From: Salvia splendens
Lineage: Eukaryota > Streptophyta > Magnoliopsida > Lamiales > Lamiaceae
Reading direction: 5' to 3'
DNA: 64,000 bases
Assembly (NCBI RefSeq): GCF_004379255.2
Contig: NC_056050.1
Coordinates: 17,167,514 to 17,231,513 of the forward strand
Part shown: positions 63,801-64,000 of the stretch, one piece after another
How positions within the stretch are numbered: the stretch's first letter is position 1
How the letters are laid out: each line of letters opens with the position of its first letter
Translations under genes and position numbers: made by a program
The notes under the pieces: model-generated
The model's input: only the letters and a program-made list of their open reading frames with translations
The model's database searches: none
Told to the model about the DNA's origin: nothing

Positions 63801-64000
63801 CATGAGCAGTAGCACCAGTGTCGATGTACCAGCCACCCTTGTTATCAACAAGGTTAACTTCTTCAGTGACCACAGCAATGAGGTCGTTTTCATCCTAGTC
63901 TTTGAAATCCTTCTCAACGACGTGGGCTGCCGGCTTCTTCTTCTTGCTGCGGCAGTCCTTGGCAAAGTGGTCAGTTTTGCCATACTTGAAGCATTCGCCT
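60886..64000 (-). pseudogene. Ty1/copia pol (TNT1-94-like), decayed, gag side beyond window
   Basis: Minus strand from the right edge: a zinc-knuckle piece (ECFKYGKTDHFAKDC, partly at the edge), protease YIDTGATAHVCSD (about 63835), GAG-pre-integrase LWHCRLGHVN (about 63405), integrase (IRSDRGGEY, YSPQSNGVAERKNRT), RT (KWVLKRKFKADG, YVDDMLIL) and RNase H (YCDANW, HCDSQAAIG), ending LADPLTKG and a stop near 60886. Damage: a stop at 63613 and others around 63185 and 63895, a stop at the integrase/RT joint (about 62208), a frame change near 61900, and loss of about 40 residues before VRVLRYLKHT, including the usual LMYL...TRPD segment. Not functional. Confidence 0.9.

Overview
The window is nuclear DNA of a flowering plant, most likely a eudicot. 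Evidence is multi-exon genes with GT-AG introns and plant-specific products, and dense plant transposon families (Mutator-like, PIF/Harbinger, hAT, Stowaway, Ty1/copia, Ty3/gypsy). The species cannot be fixed from sequence alone. Only two host genes look functional, both on the minus strand at the left end: a clade-E-type protein phosphatase 2C whose 3' exons lie beyond the left edge (465-1637), and a complete nine-exon gene for the riboflavin-pathway protein PYRR (3610-6874, 604 codons by my splicing).

From about 8.35 to 39.5 kb the DNA is an almost unbroken row of terminal-inverted-repeat elements. Each starts and ends directly in a (TA)n run, as if every insertion had used a TA microsatellite. 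Members include a small element carrying a broken WD40 (JINGUBANG-like) gene fragment; two same-length (1,623 bp) foldback elements (10154-11776 and 19488-21110); a 7.7-kb Mutator-like element (11799-19470) with a decayed FAR1/MURA-type transposase on + and a decayed Ulp1-like protease on -; two copies of a 'B' element; several MITEs; a 4.2-kb element keeping only the transposase zinc knuckle; and an 8.3-kb element later invaded by a Ty3/gypsy element and an hAT MITE. A roughly 44-bp hairpin-capable module (CCCC-TAAGGG ... GGGGCTAGGGTATAGTA) recurs about 20 times across three of these element families. I do not recognise it, and it is the best candidate here for something undescribed.

From about 39.7 to 55.6 kb lies what may be one large, old PIF/Harbinger element. 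It has a transposase relic on its left, a Myb/NAM-like ORF1 relic on its right, and between them two copies of an N-terminal fragment resembling DEAH11/DEAH12-type helicases. Copy one is split by a young Ty1/copia element (42680-47731, 349-bp LTRs, 5-bp target duplication). Copy two is split by a 3.9-kb hAT element (49236-53101, 8-bp target duplication).

The right end holds Stowaway MITEs, another TIR element, a cluster of CACTCGA/TCGAGTG palindromes (58.1-58.3 kb), and the 3' part of a second, decayed Ty1/copia element on the minus strand (1.1-kb LTR at 59206-60326, pol from 60886 to the window edge). I saw no rRNA, tRNA or CRISPR. All transposon coding regions carry frameshifts, stops or deletions; the young copia is closest to intact.
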